A stretch of 7,380 nucleotides of DNA from Dehalococcoidia bacterium (GTDB taxonomy: Bacteria > Chloroflexota > Dehalococcoidia > Lucifugimonadales > JAGWBF01): NCBI GenBank assembly GCA_021296025.1, contig JAGWBF010000071.1, positions 2,127 through 9,506 of the forward strand, in the 5' to 3' direction. The translations under genes and the position numbers were made by a program. Positions 6,193 to 7,380 of the stretch are shown one piece after another (within the stretch, counting starts at the first letter, position 1; each line of letters opens with the position of its first letter). Below the pieces are notes generated by a model. It had not been told where the DNA came from and did not search any database. It worked only from the letters and a program-made list of their open reading frames with translations.

Positions 6193-7380
6193 CTAGAACC
6201 CCCTGTAGGGGTTAGGGCCCATGGCCCTCAGGCTCTGGGCGAACTCATCCACCAGGCCCGGGATCTTTTGGTAGTCAGTGATTTCCACCTCTATGGCTAC
6301 GACCCGTTCAGGCTCCAGCATTTGTCGCGTCAGGGTTTCTTGGATGTTGGCCATGCGTTTCATGGCCAGTTCACTGCCGTGAATGAAATGGCACTGGTAG
6401 TCGTCGCCGGTCTTGCAGCCCATGAGCATGACCCCGTCGATTCCTCGTGCCAGCGCGTCGGTAACCAGCACTATGTTGAGGGAGCCCAGGCACCTGAGGG
6501 GTATGATCCTAAGGCTGGCATCGTACTGTAGCCCGTTGGTTCCCGCCAAATCGAAGGCTGGCTGGGCGTCATTCTCGCACACGAAGGCCAATATTCTGGG
6601 GATGGTGTCGTCCTCGGGAAACTTTATAGCTCGGATCATCGAGGATAGCTGGTCAACGTTGTAGTTTTCGAAAGAGATGACCCGGACTGGGCAGGCGCCC
6701 ATGCAGATTCCGCAGCGCCGACAGCGGCTGGGGTTCAGTTGGGGATATCGACGTTCATCCACCTCGATGGCGCCGAAGGGGCATTCTTCGCTGCAGCGAC
6801 CGCACTGGGTACAACCCTGGAGCAGAGTCGTTGGAAGGGAAAGGTCGCTGGTCCTGGGATGGACGGCGCCTCCCTGGGCTGCCTGCTTCAAGCTTTGGAT
6901 GGCCTTTAGAGCGGCCCCTGTTGCATCCTCCCGCGCTGCGGTGACATCCATCGCTTCCCGTACACAGCCGGCAGCGTACATGCCCGTCCTGCGGGTCTCG
7001 TAGGGGAAGCAGATGTAGTTGGAGTCGGCGAATCCCCTGGAATCTATGGGCAGCTCCTTGCCCTGCCTGTATTCCAGCTGCAGGATGCTGCTGTCCAGGC
7101 TGTTGGGAACCATACCGGTGGGCAGCACCACCAGATCGACGGCGAGCTGTATGCTGTCGCCAAGCAGGGTGTCGTCCACATCCGCAATCATGCTGCCGGA
7201 AGGTTCCTCGACGATACGGGCGACCTTCCCCTTGCTGAAGAGAACGTTGGGGGACTCTTGAATGGCGCGGTAGTAAATCTCCATCTGCCCGGGAGTGATC
7301 ATGTGGTCATAGATGACGTAGCAGATGCCGTCAGGGTTGGCTTGGCGCACATAGTCGACCTGCTTCAGCATGACAAGGTC
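6193..7380 (-). CDS. qmoB: Quinone-interacting membrane-bound oxidoreductase subunit B (HdrA-like flavoprotein with MvhD domain), N-terminal part outside the window
   Basis: QmoB is a cytoplasmic flavin and iron-sulfur subunit of QmoABC, related to HdrA of heterodisulfide reductase. The frame is open to the right edge and 395 residues are visible, probably about half of the protein. Numbering from the methionine at 7371: the end of the HdrA-like FAD domain contains LVVLPTGMVPN (80-90) and MYAAGCVREAMDV (131-143), typical of the flavin site. Two ferredoxin-type 4Fe-4S motifs follow (C187, C190, C193, C197, then C217, C220, C223, C227, each ending in CP). From about 258 to the end is an MvhD-like domain with FVCEND, PLRCLGS, GCKTGDDYQCHF and cysteines C265, C294, C319, C327. 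That methionine is probably internal, since coding continues upstream as D-L-V and the main FAD-binding part is absent. The stop is TAG and qmoC follows after 14 bases. The qmoB identity rests on the HdrA-MvhD fusion followed by qmoC; a generic HdrA-MvhD protein is the less likely alternative. Confidence 0.9.
   Translation of the reverse strand, partial: DLVMLKQVDYVRQANPDGICYVIYDHMITPGQMEIYYRAIQESPNVLFSKGKVARIVEEPSGSMIADVDDTLLGDSIQLAVDLVVLPTGMVPNSLDSSILQLEYRQGKELPIDSRGFADSNYICFPYETRRTGMYAAGCVREAMDVTAAREDATGAALKAIQSLKQAAQGGAVHPRTSDLSLPTTLLQGCTQCGRCSEECPFGAIEVDERRYPQLNPSRCRRCGICMGACPVRVISFENYNVDQLSSMIRAIKFPEDDTIPRILAFVCENDAQPAFDLAGTNGLQYDASLRIIPLRCLGSLNIVLVTDALARGIDGVMLMGCKTGDDYQCHFIHGSELAMKRMANIQETLTRQMLEPERVVAIEVEITDYQKIPGLVDEFAQSLRAMGPNPYRGF

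Noticed and set aside
7369..7371. ATG as a possible start of the QmoB gene.
   Set aside because: The frame continues to the right edge, and the protein would lack most of the HdrA-like FAD-binding domain if it began here.
1..7380. CRISPR arrays, insertion sequences, tRNA or rRNA genes, phage or defence genes.
   Set aside because: No regularly spaced repeats, transposase motifs, terminal inverted repeats or RNA gene signatures were seen. Apart from 109 bases in three short gaps, the window is filled by the four genes.

Overview
The window holds four protein-coding genes in two convergent blocks. It looks like a GC-rich bacterial chromosome segment, densely packed, with a strong purine-rich ribosome binding site before one gene. 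I see no mobile element, CRISPR array, tRNA or rRNA. The Qmo genes point to a sulfur-cycling, probably anaerobic bacterium that runs APS reductase, either in sulfate reduction or in reverse during sulfur oxidation. Phylum cannot be fixed from these four genes. Desulfobacterota, Nitrospirota, Chlorobi and sulfur-cycling Chloroflexota all remain possible.

Left block (1-4043, + strand): most of a large Lhr-type superfamily 2 helicase. It enters from the left edge at motif Ia and runs through to the family's C-terminal domain. The N-terminal part with the Walker A motif lies outside the window. Its product is a DNA repair helicase and has no evident link to its neighbours.

Junction (4044-4095): a 52-base gap between converging stop codons. 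It has no convincing intrinsic terminator.

Right block (7380-4096, - strand): a tightly packed set read from right to left. It begins with the C-terminal part of qmoB (an HdrA-like flavoprotein with two 4Fe-4S clusters and an MvhD-like domain). After 14 bases comes a complete qmoC (HdrC-like iron-sulfur domain fused to a cytochrome b membrane domain). After a further 43 bases comes a complete L-aspartate dehydrogenase gene (nadX type). QmoB and QmoC are two subunits of the quinone-interacting membrane-bound oxidoreductase, which moves electrons between the menaquinone pool and APS reductase AprBA. qmoA, and perhaps aprBA and sat, would be expected just beyond the right edge. Aspartate dehydrogenase is not a known partner of this pathway, so its position at the end of the same transcription unit is the most unusual feature of the layout.

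I found no clearly undescribed system here. The points most worth a second look are the qmo-nadX linkage, a small hairpin that abuts the nadX ribosome binding site, and the cysteine pattern of the MvhD-like domain of QmoB.
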